Assembly (NCBI GenBank): GCA_015832175.1
Contig: WJXW01000002.1
Location: 2,294,001 to 2,358,000 of the forward strand
Reading direction: 5' to 3'
DNA length: 64,000 bases
Source of the DNA: Paraphaeosphaeria minitans
Lineage: Eukaryota > Ascomycota > Dothideomycetes > Pleosporales > Didymosphaeriaceae
This document shows positions 23,280 through 34,941 of this stretch, piece by piece. The translations under genes were made by a program, and so were the position numbers. Within the stretch, counting starts at the first letter, position 1; every line of letters begins with the position of its first letter. Below the pieces are notes generated by a model. It saw only the letters and a list, made by a program, of their open reading frames with translations. It did not search any database and was not told the origin of the DNA.

Positions 23280-23951
23280 GAAGTGTTCATTAGTCGGGTT
23301 TGCGGTGTTGATCTGGCAAGCTGAGGCACATTTCCCAGCTAGTTTGATGGGATCAAAGATGCGTCGGGTGGGCCATGGAAGAAGCGTCCAATGTGTTGCC
23401 ATGTGCAATTCCAGGAGCAAAAGTCTTGCAGAGTCGTCTGGATGGAATGCGAAAGAGCTCGTGAATAACGATTCAGGGCATGTTTATGAGAATCGGTGAG
23501 AAATGAATAGTGTTGGTATTCAAAACATGTATTGACATCGACTTGCGTCCTTGGGTTGTGGTATCATAACATCTGGTTCCTGAAGATTGTACCTCCTTCC
23601 TGGGGTGCACCCACCGTGATAATGACACGTTCCAAAGCTACTTTTCGCGGCTAAGATTTATATTATCTGCAAGGCGATGCTGCAAACCACACGCACGCCG
23701 GTGAAAGGGGCTCTATCTACAGTCCTCCGCCACTCCTACCAGGAGCTTTAGCATAGAAGTCCCAAGCGTCAAGCCAAACCAAATTCGATAATTCCAATAC
23801 TCCTAATTTGAACTGTTGTTAACCTATTGTAGCATCCCGAAAGTTGTCGAACGGCTGCTCGTGCATGACATCCGTGGTCCCGGGTAACAGGAGGTTGGAA
23901 GCTCCCATGGGGGCCCCATCTTTAAGAGATCAGGTGCACGTTGCAATTTGT

Positions 23952-23976
23952 GGGGGGGGGGGGGGGGGGGTGGGGG
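23952..23976. repeat. Poly-G tract
   Basis: Nineteen consecutive G, one T, then five G. Long G runs of this kind are prone to slippage and assembly error and may form quadruplex structures. Confidence 0.9.
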
Positions 23977-25754
23977 AAACGGACGGTGGACGCAGCTGAT
24001 CAGGTACCTTTGGGGGATGTTCTCCGGGGTTGCGGAGGTCGCCGTGGTACTGGGCGATGTGAATGCGCTCCTCGTCCCGCTTGTCTGTTTAATGCGACTA
24101 CCAGTCCAGAAGACTCCCACAAGCAAGTAAAGCTGAAGCCAAATCCCTGAATGGACGCGCATCTACTCGACTCGTGGATCAAAATTCATCTTGTCAAGCC
24201 TAAAGATGCGGTTCGCAAAGTATGATTGACAACTTCGCCGAATTGTGGAATTTTCAAGGCGTCGACTGTGCCAGAAAAGTGGAAATGTGCAAAAGCCAGG
24301 AGACGGGACAAGATGGGGCGCACGTCGGTCGTGAACGGAGATGAACAGTGGGTCATGACAAAGCTGGGAAACCTGGGGAACGGTTCGACAGCAAATAATT
24401 GAGAAGGCAGCAGTTTGCAAGTGGAGGTCGGTATTGTGCGAGATGCAGTTCCAGATAGAGTAGATCAGGCGTGTCGCCATGCCCGTGGGAGACGAGATGG
24501 TAAGTCGGCGTGGAAGGTGGTGGTGGTGCAAGAAATGTTGAGGGTGCTGTGATTGATTGCGGAGAGAAGTTGCCGGATTCTCCACTTGCGGATTCTTAGG
24601 GTAGTCGACCTAGGAGCCAGCGTGTTGGAGCGCGAGGAAGCTGGCAACCCATTGGCAATCGCCATCGTTGGCGCTTCGGTTCAGGCTGACGGCAGACACG
24701 AAGCAGTGGTATGTTTTCACATGGCGACATGGACGATGCGATGCCCAAAGTGCGCCAAGTTTCGAGGTTCCTTTTGCGCCGAAAGATCAACACACTCGTG
24801 TCCGCACGCATCTTTCTTGCTCCACTTGTACGGTCGCTGCCGACTTAAGCGCATGTTCCTTGCACTCGAGGCTCACCGTGCCGCCAGGGCGTCCGTCTTT
24901 CCGCTTGGGCCGCTTGCGGACAGGCATGGGAACGTCGACTCGGTATGGGGCGGCGCTGATAAGCTTGCAGTTGTGGTGGTGAGGTTGGACGGCAGAGCTG
25001 CACATGTCATTTGCTGGTGGGTGAAGTCATGTGACCGGGGCCGAACCCTGGGGCAGTGCCAAGAGAAACTAGGCCCAGAGTGGCGACAGATCGGCCATCG
25101 GATCGCACTACCGCAGAGCCCCATAACGGTTCTCAAGCCCTGCATAAACCGCCCCCTTCAGTGACGTCAAACGCGCCTGTCGGTGTGGCCGCTGGTCCGA
25201 TCGTTTCTCAAGCCTGTTCTTCAGTGGACGAAGAGTTTGCAACCTTTCTTGGAGGACCCTGGGAATTCATCGGGGTGGCCTCGTTTTCCGCATGTGGCTA
25301 GAGACCGAATTCTCTTCGACGCCAGCAACACTTCTGCAACACCGGGCTCGCCTGCTTCACCTGCTTCACCTGCTTCACCACATTTCTCTCCGGGCCTCAG
25401 CGAACCAGCAGGACAAGGGCATACAACATATGACGTAGCACGGAATTGGCGCCGAGCCAAGCGCCCTTCGTTCGTCTCCAAGATTGGCTCCAATGTTAGA
25501 AGCTCCACCCATCAAGCCACTTATCACACTTATCTCCACCTCGAGACCCACGTTCGCTGACGTTGTTCAATCACGTAGCGTAAGTGCCGCGATGAATACA
25601 ACGTGTTTGGAAAAACTCGGTCTCTAGTCTCCTCCATGCGTGAGATGGTATGCTGTGTCGTGTGGGTAGGAGTGGACCCTTCGGTTCGCAAGGCGAAACT
25701 TCGCAACACTTGCCCGTGCCGATGCCTGCGGGTGACGAACTCGAGTGATGGGCA

Positions 25755-25759
25755 TATAA
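25755..25759 (+). promoter_or_regulatory. TATA-like element of the sugar transporter
   Basis: The sequence gcatataagga centres on TATAA 86 bp upstream of the ATG at 25841, with CT-rich sequence between (caaagcacctctccacg), a common layout for strongly expressed fungal transporters. Confidence 0.45.
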
Positions 25760-25840
25760 GGACGGTTCCCCTCAACCGCTGGGACTACGCCCCATCTCCC
25801 CAAAGCACCTCTCCACGTTGTCCAGACTCACTTCGGCACC

Positions 25841-27581
25841 ATGGGAGGTATCCAACACAAGGACAACGCCTCTGGCGTTCCCACCTACTGGGGCAAGTCC
25901 GGAAAGCAACTCCAACTCCTCGTTGCCATCGTTGCGACGACCGACTTCTTGCTCTTTGGTTATGACCAGGGTGTCATGAGTGGAATCATTTCTGCTCGTC
26001 CTTTCACCGAGGCTTTCCCCGAAGTCAAAGACGACAGCACCTACGAGGGTTTCGTTACCGCCATCTATGCCGTCGGATGCTTCCTTGGTGCCTGCTTCAT
26101 CTTCTTCGCCGGAGACCGCCTCGGTCGTCGTAACGCCATCTTCATGGGAGCCAGCATCATGATCATCGGCGTGATTATCCAGATTACTTGCGTGCCTCCC
26201 AACAGCGGCGCAACGGCTCAGTTCATCATCGGACGCTGCATCACAGGCATTGGCAACGGTATCAATACATCGACGGTCCCCACTTATCAGGCCGAGTAAG
26301 CTTCCCTGGAACACTGAGTTCGCCCATCACGCATTCTAATCCTATTGTAGGTGCTCTAAAGCCAAGAACCGCGGCAGGGTCATCTGCTTTGAGGGTGGCT
26401 GCGTTGCCATCGGTACTTTAATTGCTTACTGGCTGGACTACGGATGCACTTACGGTCCCGATGAGCTCTCCTGGCGCCTGCCCATCGCATTCCAGCTGGT
26501 CTTCGCCATCATTGTTTTGATCATCATGATCAAGATGCCCGAGTCACCTCGCTGGCTGCTCAGCCATGATCGACAAGATGAGGCCAGGACCATTCTAGCT
26601 GGTCTATCCGATTTGCCGCGCGAGGACCCCGACGTCGAGGTGCAAATGAACGTCATCCTGGACGCCATTAAGGCTGCCGGTATGGGCAAGACGAAGTTCG
26701 CCGACTTGTGGACCGGTGGAAAGACTCAGCATCGCCGCCGTACGATTTTGGGCGCCTCGTCTCAAATGATGCAGCAGCTTTCCGGTTGCAACGCCGTCAT
26801 CTACTACTTCCCGATTTTGTGCCAATCTGCGCTTGGGACTTCGCACAACCTGGCTCTGTTGTTGGGCGGAATCAACATGGTTGTCTACGCCATTTTCGCT
26901 TCGACTTCATGGTACTTCGTTGAGAAGTTTGGTCGCCGTAAGCTCTATTTGGTCGGAACTTTCGGACAGATGGTATCGATGATCATCACCTTCGCCTGCC
27001 TTATCCCTCCTTCTGAGACTGGTGCTGCCAACGGTGCCGCCTTCGGTCTGTTCCTCTACATTGCCTTCTTTGGCGCCACCTGGCTGCCGCTCCCTTGGTT
27101 GTACCCTGCCGAGATCAACCCCTTGAAGACTCGAGCCAAGGCGAACGCGACCTCCACCATTCAGAATTGGCTTTGGAACTTCTTCGTAAGTATATCACAA
27201 CATTCATCTTTTACACCGAGCTAACACGCCCAGATTGTCATGATCACTCCCGTCCTTGTCACGCAGATCGGCTGGGGCACTTACCTCTTCTTCGGTGCAC
27301 TCAACGCCATCTTCATTCCCATCATCTACTTCTTCTACCCCGAAACCGCCGGTCGCTCGCTCGAGGAGATTGATCTCATTTTCGCCAAGGGCTACACCGA
27401 GAAGATCAGCTACGTCAAGGCCGCACAGGATCTTCCCGCTCTTGACGAGCACGCCATCGCCCGGTACGCACGTGAGCACGGCTACTTGGAGGGTGACGTG
27501 GAGAGCACTCCCGAGGGCTCCTTCAAGGAGAAGCCGGTCACCAACGAGAACCTCACCATGCCGCGCAATGCGCAGCTGTAA
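25841..27581 (+). CDS. MFS sugar (hexose-type) transporter
   Basis: Three exons (25841-26295, 26351-27185, 27234-27581) give 545 aa. It is a classic sugar porter with 12 predicted membrane segments: FGYDQGVMSG in TM1, DRLGRRNAIF between TM2 and TM3, PESPRWLL after TM6, QQLSGCNAVIYYFP in TM7, EKFGRRKLYL in the second half, and PETAGRSLEEID after TM12. These are the family signature motifs. It should import monosaccharides by proton symport across the plasma membrane; the exact sugar cannot be read from sequence. The C-terminal cytosolic tail is about 70 residues. Both introns (55 and 48 bp) are canonical. Its 3' end faces the thioesterase gene. Confidence 0.93.
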
Positions 27582-27961
27582 GCGGTGACAAAGAACGTGT
27601 AGTGGAGGAGGCGTGAGCCTAGAAACCCATCCAGCTTGCTTGCAAGCTCGCGCTGATTGGAAATACATTGCGAAGATACCCGACGCTAGGTTCGTCAACC
27701 CCAGCAATGATCTATGATTTTACGATGAGACTGGGGGGAGATGTGGGCAGCTTGCGCGCGCTTGTCTTGTAGATGAGCTTTTTCATTATACCCTTTTAGA
27801 GGAAGTTGCAGATAGAGTTACTCCTAGAGCTTCTTCTTTCAATTCTACCCTATAATATCTACTGAACCGTCCGTTGGAATTTAAGTGATAGTCAGAGTTC
27901 TCGTGAATGAGCCCTCTCCATGCGAATCTGTTCGACACTGCCTCACCGCCTCGCTGCCTGA
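27582..27961. other. Intergenic region between converging genes
   Basis: The 3' flanks of the sugar transporter and the thioesterase. The middle part (27780-27900) is A/T-rich. Nothing coding is seen. Confidence 0.6.
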
Positions 27962-29136
27962 TCAGAGCTTAGTCCCGGGCTTGAACCGTATCAGCCCATC
28001 CTGCATCGTTGTTGCAAGGTGCGTTCCACTTTCGTAGTCCCACATACGACTAGTATGCAGACCGCGCCCACCAGCGGCCCTAGTCAGCCAAGACTCCTGT
28101 ACAAACCACTTGCGACCGTCTCCATCACCGCCGCTGTTTCCCTCCAGATTGCACAGTGGCAAGGGGCCGTCTTCGAACAAGGTCGGCACGGCGTTGAGGT
28201 GAGGAATACGAGGCTCGGGCGGCATGACTAGATGGCGGATGCCGACATGGAAGATGGTTGTATGTGAGAGCGACGCCATCCTGGTAAACTCCCGTGCGCG
28301 GCCGAGATGGTTTGGAATTAGGAACAAGGAATTGCGGTCCGACGCAAATAGATGCGCACAGGCATGTAAGTTTGCTTCTCGTGCAAGTTTGAAAGTACCT
28401 CGTAACGACGGTGAATGCGGCGCTGTTGGGAACGGAAGTGAGCCTCTGAGTGTATAAAACGTGAGCTGTCTTCGGTCGATTGGCGCGCGTGGCTCGTTGT
28501 ACTTCCGCATGTCTACTTTTCTCAGATGCAGCCCGGCCATAGGATTGAAGTGCTCTGGGTGTTGCGGCAGGAATGTTTCCCGGAAGTAGGCCGAATCTTG
28601 ACTGGGTGCGGCTCCGTGTTCCATTGGCTCGTCCTCCTTTCCTTGCAAGACCTCTCGGAATCGTTCCCTAATATCGCAGGTGTCTTGGTAATCGACAGAG
28701 GATGTTTCCTCTCGCTTGAAGGAGCAGGTGCATGTGAACATTGTTCCCTTCCCGGCTGCCTGCGTTACAGTCACGCTTCTGGTGCAGTAGTTGTACCCAT
28801 CGTGGACCTTGTTCACTGTGTAAACGAAGTGCTCGGACGGACGGCCTCCTAATGTGAACCAACCGGTAACATTCCGATCGGAGGTCAGCCATGCGCATGT
28901 ACCTAGTTGGTGACAGGTTCCCTCACATGTATCAGGAAACCGTCCTCGACTGTATGCGCAGCAGCCCACGCTGCTTGCGCATATACATGCCCGCCATACG
29001 TCCCATTCTCACCACCAGTGGGTGAGTACGCTTTAGTCACAGATCGAAACGTTCCGTCATCGATCTTCTCTAGCTGCATCACTTGATCGAAAGGCAGAGC
29101 ACGACCCTGATCATCGTAGTATGGTCGCGGCGCCAT
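27962..29136 (-). CDS. Acyl-CoA thioesterase (TesB-like, hotdog fold) with an irregular splice junction
   Basis: Exon 1 (28927-29136) encodes 70 aa ending AWAAAHTVEDGFLIH. The second block (27962-28873) starts NVTGWFTLGGRPSEHFVYTV and runs to MQDGLIRFKPGTKL. The family expects ...IH directly followed by NVTGWF, giving 373 aa. TesB-type enzymes hydrolyse acyl-CoA to free fatty acid and CoA, often in peroxisomes. YGGHVYAQAAWAA, LHACAHLFASDRNSLFLIP, MASLSHTTIFH and WFVQESWLTR are hallmark blocks of the double hotdog. The intron needed (28874-28926, donor GTGAGG) ends in CGG rather than CAG. Other AGs nearby do not keep frame and sequence. The gene is either disrupted by one acceptor-site substitution or uses a non-canonical junction. 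Confidence 0.78.
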
Positions 29137-30696
29137 GTATGATAGTAACGACGGTATGAATGAGTGATGTACATACGGGAGTAGACAGCGGAGCCAATGA
29201 TGGTATCTATGCGATCTGACATTACGCAGATGGCTGACGATGCGATGGCGAGGAACTCACCAAAGGACCTCGGCTGTCGATGAATTGAGCGAGGAATATC
29301 CGAAGTCGGTCCGAGTCATCGCCCAGTCATCTTTGGGTGGCGATTTTCACATCCAAAGCTGATAGTCCACCACATTTGCCTTGTCACTGAACCGTCATCT
29401 ATGTACACATGGAGACATGTACCAATGCTGCTCTTCAGAACCTGCATACCTCTCTATACTTCATCCAAGAATTCTGAGTCTGCTTGCTATAAGAATACAT
29501 TTTCATGCACGTGCTGTTTACGTTTGTGACCTCAACCCGTAAAACGAAATGCTCACGTCACATACCAGATCATAAAAAGACAACATGAATGTGTCAAAGG
29601 CTAACAACGATTCAGACACAGTCAATTTGCTACGGCTTCAAAGACACTGGAGAAGTCACTTATCCGTCTATATGCTCTGTATGAAGCACAATGGCCCTTC
29701 TCGGCCTGGAGCGGGCAAACCTAGAACCCGTATGACCAGTACGACTTCCTCAGTTGATGTTTAAAATTGCAGGTATGTGGCGGCCTCGGCTACAAGGACA
29801 AAGTATTCAACACGTAGTCTGACTCTGCTGTGACAGGACGCAGCTCTTTTCAGGTCCTCGAAAGGTACTGGGAACTGAGTAAATGCGTTGGAGTTGAAAT
29901 TGATTCGCTGGAAACTCAAGTGACATTGTACAGCATAATGGGGTCTGCACTGATATAGCTGGGTTATGGTCAACGATATTGAGGACAGAATACGTCCTGT
30001 TCTATCTATCACAATACGAGATAGTAACTCCTGACATGTAAGCTGGCCACGTGGCGGTAAAGAGATAAGAATACTGCTGAACAATATTCAACAGTGAATC
30101 AATACTACAATGTTCAGATGCCCGACTTCCAGTACGGGCGCAACATGCGAACAAGAAACAACGGCGATGAACACTTAGTTCAGGCTACCCGGGATCTAGC
30201 ACCGCCCGCGTGACGTGATGCTCTTCAAGTTGGATTAGCTGGATTTTTATGCTGCAGATACAGGTAGCAGGTACGACCTGAGCACCTTTCGAAGTCCTAT
30301 CAAAATCCTGCCACGAGTATGTTGTGCCGGGTCTTTGGTTCACGAAGTCAAAGGTGAATGTGACACATTGAGCAACGGAACGCTGACCGCATCTAAACGG
30401 TCTCGCGGAATAAGTTATCAACCTTTTATCGGTTGTCGTGAGCAGATTTGTGTCCCGTGCCCCGTCGTCGGAGCAATCACGTCTTTACTCGAGCAGTTGG
30501 TTCGTTTGCGCTTCCGCACCTGATTGCGCCGCCGTTGCCTACTCACATCAACCGAACGCGAGAGCAGCACACCTGGCCTGCTTATCGAATTCAGCAGCCG
30601 CATATTATTCCGCGGCTCTGCTCTCTCCTGGGACTTTTATCGCATATCGAATCCTCACATCGAGTCCCTAGACCTCGCAAGTCGCCTGTAAACAAC
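29137..30696. other. Intergenic region of about 1.5 kb
   Basis: Upstream of the thioesterase (minus) and of the 773-aa protein gene (plus). Composition is lower in G/C than the coding DNA around it. ORFs here are short and without recognisable motifs; no repeats or RNA gene were noticed. Confidence 0.5.
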
Positions 30697-33071
30697 ATGG
30701 ACGACCGTCGCGCCTCAGCGAACTCGAATGCCCCAAACATGAGCAACATTCGGAATGCGCTCAATCCGCGCGCCCCAAAGGACAAGATCTCACCCGCTCT
30801 CAAGAAAGCACTCGACGTCCTCAATCTCAAGGACCTCGATGCCCTCGAACATCACTTCCTCAGCATGATCCCATTCCTGAAGCCATGGTCCCAATATCGC
30901 GACGGCTTTCTGCTACTCCAGCCAGGCAGTACCATGCGCTCGTCTGAGACGGACAAGGTTTGCGGTATGGACATATTGTGGTTCTACACCAACTTCAGCG
31001 ACGGTGAGCTACGGTATGACCCGCGTGCCGACGATGCGAGCTCTTTGTTCACCACGGACGAGACACAATATGGCAGCTTTGACACTACACACTGGGGCGA
31101 CGAAGAGCATGAAAAGATGTTGTATGCCTGGCTGCTACAAGAGTTCAAAGTAGGCAAGGGGCGCAATCCGTTCGGCTTCCAGTACTTCGAGCTACAGAAC
31201 GTGTGCACGGCGTGGAGGTCTGTGTTTGTGCCAATTGTGAAGGCGGTGCGTGACTCGTACGATCCGAGGGGGAGGAGACATTATGGACGGCTGGCCAACT
31301 TCATCGAGTCGCGAGCCCCAAGCCGTGTTGCGTTCCCTGAAGGCAATGTGACAGTTCCACAGAGCGCAAACCCGTACCGCATGGTGTCAGTTCTGCGAGA
31401 AGGAGGCATTATCGTTTCAACAGAGCGCTTGATTGGAGTCGCGACTTTGAACAGGCCTACAAAGACAAGGTGAGTTAAAGAAGCAGACACTATACCCATG
31501 TATAATTGCTCACATCTTTCAGTGCAGCCAATAAGAAGAACAAGCCCTTCTTGGATCAAGAGCTCCGGGATATTTACCCCAAGTACGGACAGGTTGTCGA
31601 GAAGCCAAAAGCGAACCTGGGCGAGTTCCTGGCAAACCAGAAAGCCAGGATCAAGCGGAAGAATCGTGACATCCAGAATAGCACAGGCGCCTTCTTTGGA
31701 CGTAGTGGAAGTGGTAGAGAGAGCCCGATGTTTGGATGCAAGGGCATCGACGACGAGCGGGCCATTGATCCTGTTGTCGACGCGAAACGTCGCTCGCTCA
31801 GTATGAGCGGTCGACCATGCCTGGAAGTGCCGCCCTCGCCCACGTCGTCCACCAAGCGCAGCCAGAAGAAGAAGGGCGTGGTGCCTGTTGGTATGTATGG
31901 ATTCATGCCCAGTCCGACCAAAGATAAGAGCCCTCTCCACGGAGTCACTCGTCGATTCGAACCACCTGAATATGAGACTGGAGCGGAAGGCGAAGGCGAA
32001 ACTACACAAGATATACTCAGCTACCTAGAGGCGGAGGTTCGAGTTCCTAGAGAGTCGGATCGTCCACGCGACTTGCCTCAGCCAGCCTATGCTCGACCAG
32101 ATCCTGAGAGGAAGCCTTCCGACGGCGTGTACAGCTCGATCTGCGACTCTAATCTTTTCATGGAGGATACGCCGAAGCTTGGGAATACTCCCGCGCAGAA
32201 AGCCTCCATCGAAGTTCTCCCTTCCATGAGCGGACACCCAAGTGCAATTCCTAAGCCTCTTTTCAACATTTCCAGGAGGCAAGATCCTCAAGCGCGGCGA
32301 GACCACTACTTGATCGCAGAGAGCCCTTCCCCAGTAAAAATGAACCATGGTTCAAAGTCTTCCCGAGTGCCGAGTTACGCAGGCACAGGCTTCGATCGCG
32401 AGATCAAGCAGCCGTCTATTGCGAACAAGTTGCATTCCACATTGGAAAATAACGCATACGAGTCATCCTCCCGCGAGACGTCCTTCGCACTATCAGGAAT
32501 CTCGGACATGGTGCACCCTCTCGAGCAGCGAGACCATTTTGAAGGCGCAAGCCATCACGACACACTGTCTGAGAACCCAGAGACCGTCCGCATGCTTGAG
32601 GGTCGGGAGGCCGACAACCCACACCACGTCCCATGGCCTGGCATGACACCTGGCATCGTTCCAGTTCCTATCCCCTGGCCGGGCCAAACGCCTACCGTTC
32701 CTTCCCCAGCGCCAACGGAATGGCCCCACGCGTCCCGCTTCGAGGAGCCAGACTCGCCGCCACCGATACCGCCTAAGAACCCGGCGCGTGCCGCAAGCGT
32801 ACGCAGCAGCGCGGGATCCGATCTTCTTCCTCTTCCATCTTTCCCCACTCTCCTCGGACCGCGCATTGTTTCCAAAGAGAACATCCGCGGTCATCTTAAC
32901 AACATCTCGCGGGATATCGCGAATGATACGTTGAGGCAGGTGAAGCAGCGTGACGTGACGCCTCGCGGGACTCCAGGATTGACACCGTTCAACAAGAACA
33001 TGTTTCCTCGTAGAGATCGGAACGGGGCGCCGGTGGGCACCGGGATGGAAATCCTCGCGGGCCAGATGTGA
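30697..33071 (+). CDS. Unrecognised 773-aa protein with disordered Pro-rich C-terminal half
   Basis: Two exons (30697-31469, 31523-33071), one 53-bp GT-AG intron, 773 aa. The start MDDRRASANSNAPNMSNIRN follows the CAACATGG context; an upstream in-frame ATG at 30448 lies in leader-like sequence. The first about 260 residues look folded (KALDVLNLKDLDALEHHFLS, ILWFYTNFSDGELRYDPR, MLYAWLLQEFK). After the intron the sequence is basic (QKARIKRKNRD) and then disordered, Ser/Pro-rich, with repeated tryptophan-proline motifs (PWPGMTPGI, PWPGQTPTV, PTEWP) near 650-690 and a PPPIPPKNPARA motif resembling an SH3 ligand. No catalytic, membrane or secretion signal is visible. I do not recognise the family. 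Confidence 0.8.
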
Positions 33072-33503
33072 GAGAGGGTGAATTTGAGATGAATGGTTTG
33101 GAGGAGCAGCCAAAGAAGTAGGGCAGAGGAACGACAGCTATCTGAGCTGCGGCTTGGGTGCCAGATGTACTTGTTCTTGATTCGAGTAGATATCCACCTC
33201 TCTACCCTCGCATATAGGCGTCTCGGGCCTGCAGGTCGATGGGGGCACCTGCTGTCAACAGCTTATAGTGCTTTTGGTAGAACAATATCCGTATCTATGA
33301 GCCTTGACTTGGATTCCCGTCAACTCCGTGTTAATTATTGGGCGTTCTTACAGTACTACAAACGCATCGATACACCTCACCGATCCCTGTCTTGCAGTTC
33401 CTGCCAAGATTTCTCTGGGATGAACGTGCCATGTCGACTTTGACTGTGATGATAACCTTCAGACCATCTTGATATCCTCGACAGACTGATTTTCGAAGGT
33501 TGC
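33072..33503. other. Intergenic region
   Basis: The 3' flank of the 773-aa protein gene and of the HET-type remnant. No gene is seen. Confidence 0.55.
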
Positions 33504-34080
33504 CTACTTCATTCCCTTGAACGGGCCAACACGCTGGTATGCTGATTCGCGCTCGTGGACCTTCAAAAGCAGCAACCCAGTACATCGTTTTGGTATACCA
33601 TACTTCGTCAAAGGGAGGAATGCATCTACTGTGGAAGAGGCCAAAAGGCGTACATCACGGTCGTCAATGTCCAGGTATGCGAGATGATCGAGACCTCCAT
33701 CCCTGTGCCATCCATCGCTAAGGCGGATTAGCTGTTCGTTGCGCAGATTACCTCGGACCACGATGTACCCGTCCAAGACCTCGGCTTACATCTGTCGTCG
33801 CCTCTGTCGATACCGTAACACGGTATACATTCACTATTTTACGACATGATTCCCTCTGCAATGGAAGCTTGTAGTATGTGTCAATCGACGCCCATGACCA
33901 CGACGGAACTGGGTAGAACGCCGAAACTCGACGTCCCCAGCTAGCGCATTCTCCTGGATCCAATGCAATTATTCTAGGATATTGTACTTCCGTATTCCTG
34001 CGTAGTACCGCGGGCTCAGATTTGAGGTGCAGGTCTCTGCAATTCCTGATTAAGCCTGCAACTCGTCCTTGTCCAGAGAT
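33504..34080 (-). pseudogene. Remnant of a HET-domain (heterokaryon incompatibility) type gene
   Basis: Reading the minus strand downward, three frames together give the C-terminal pattern of fungal HET-type proteins. The first (from about 34049) reads SGIAETCTSNLSPRYYAGI and meets a TAA near 33967. The second (from about 33963) reads SAFYPVPSWSWASIDTYYK, carrying the hallmark PSWSWAS block. The third (from about 33780) reads VLDGYIVVRGNLRNEQLIRL and ends LLLLKVHERESAYQRVGPFK, matching the usual terminal block. At least two frameshifts and one stop therefore separate the pieces. A further open stretch at 34337-34674 could belong to the same gene, but I cannot confirm it. HET proteins mediate non-self recognition and are often lost or rearranged. 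Confidence 0.75.
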
Positions 34081-34941
34081 GTTCTACGTTTGCTGTACAT
34101 GGGAACCAGGCTTTGCCGTTCGACGAGATGGAAAGGCCTTGTGGCTCCAGGGCGTGCTTTTAAAACTACCTAATATACCATAGTGAACAGGTGTCGTGGG
34201 AAAATTTACTGCTGTTTGGAGTTCACAGGCACATCTCTAAGAAAGGGTGCTGGTGCCGTAGAACAGTACATAGGGTGACAAGTGAAAGCCCATAGCTGCG
34301 TGTTGACAGACGGCTTGGCTAGAGACATGTGCACTGTTAAGAGAGGGATAAGTGGCTTAATGTGGGAGGTATCGCAGCCGTGGAGGTGGGCGAGTGAAAT
34401 GAGGCGCAGGCTGCCACGAGTGCCATCGCGCTAGTCCGGAATTGGACGATGCGCGTGTCATGTGTCTCAGAGTCGCGCCTGGAATCGTCTCCTGAAGAGA
34501 ATATCGTCCACATCGTTGCAACAAATCTTGCCAACATCTGTCAAACCTCACAATTTCGTCGATGAGCTGGGACCACGTCTGTTCTTCTGACGAAAGACGA
34601 TCGATGAACCGCCTAGTGTCATACGTAGCTGCGAAATAGGCCCGGCTCGAGGACAGGCGACCCGCATGCCCCACCGACGAGGATCCCCCATTTCTATCAC
34701 GCCTCTAGTGCTGCAGATCTGATCTTCCAGGGGTTTCCCCTCTTGCTGCACGCTAAACTCGACCATGCGTACTCCTCGCGCTTCGGTGCTGGGCTTTAGG
34801 CTGAATGAACGACACTTGCGTCCATGATATCACTGGAAGTGCTTTATTTATCCTCCAATTGTGAGCCTAAATCGATGAAGGTTACAAATAGGACTAAAAT
34901 GCTCGCCAAGGAGAACAATACTTCAACTGCATCGCGAGACG
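34081..34941. other. Intergenic region upstream of the GH67 gene
   Basis: Contains the possible N-terminal remains of the HET-type gene (34337-34674, minus) and the GH67 promoter. No other gene is supportable. Confidence 0.45.

Larger units (their letters stand above)
23280..25840. other. Long intergenic region with homopolymer and simple repeats
   Basis: No gene is supportable over about 2.5 kb. It holds a 19-base G run (23952-23970) and a ctgcttcac repeat (about 25351-25379). Several ORFs on both strands overlap one another and show no family motif. The last 100 bases carry a TATA-like element for the sugar transporter. Confidence 0.55.

Noticed and set aside
24553..25164. 203-codon plus-strand frame with several Cys/His
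   Set aside because: Cysteine spacing fits no known finger, the frame overlaps minus-strand frames, and no splice or start context is convincing.
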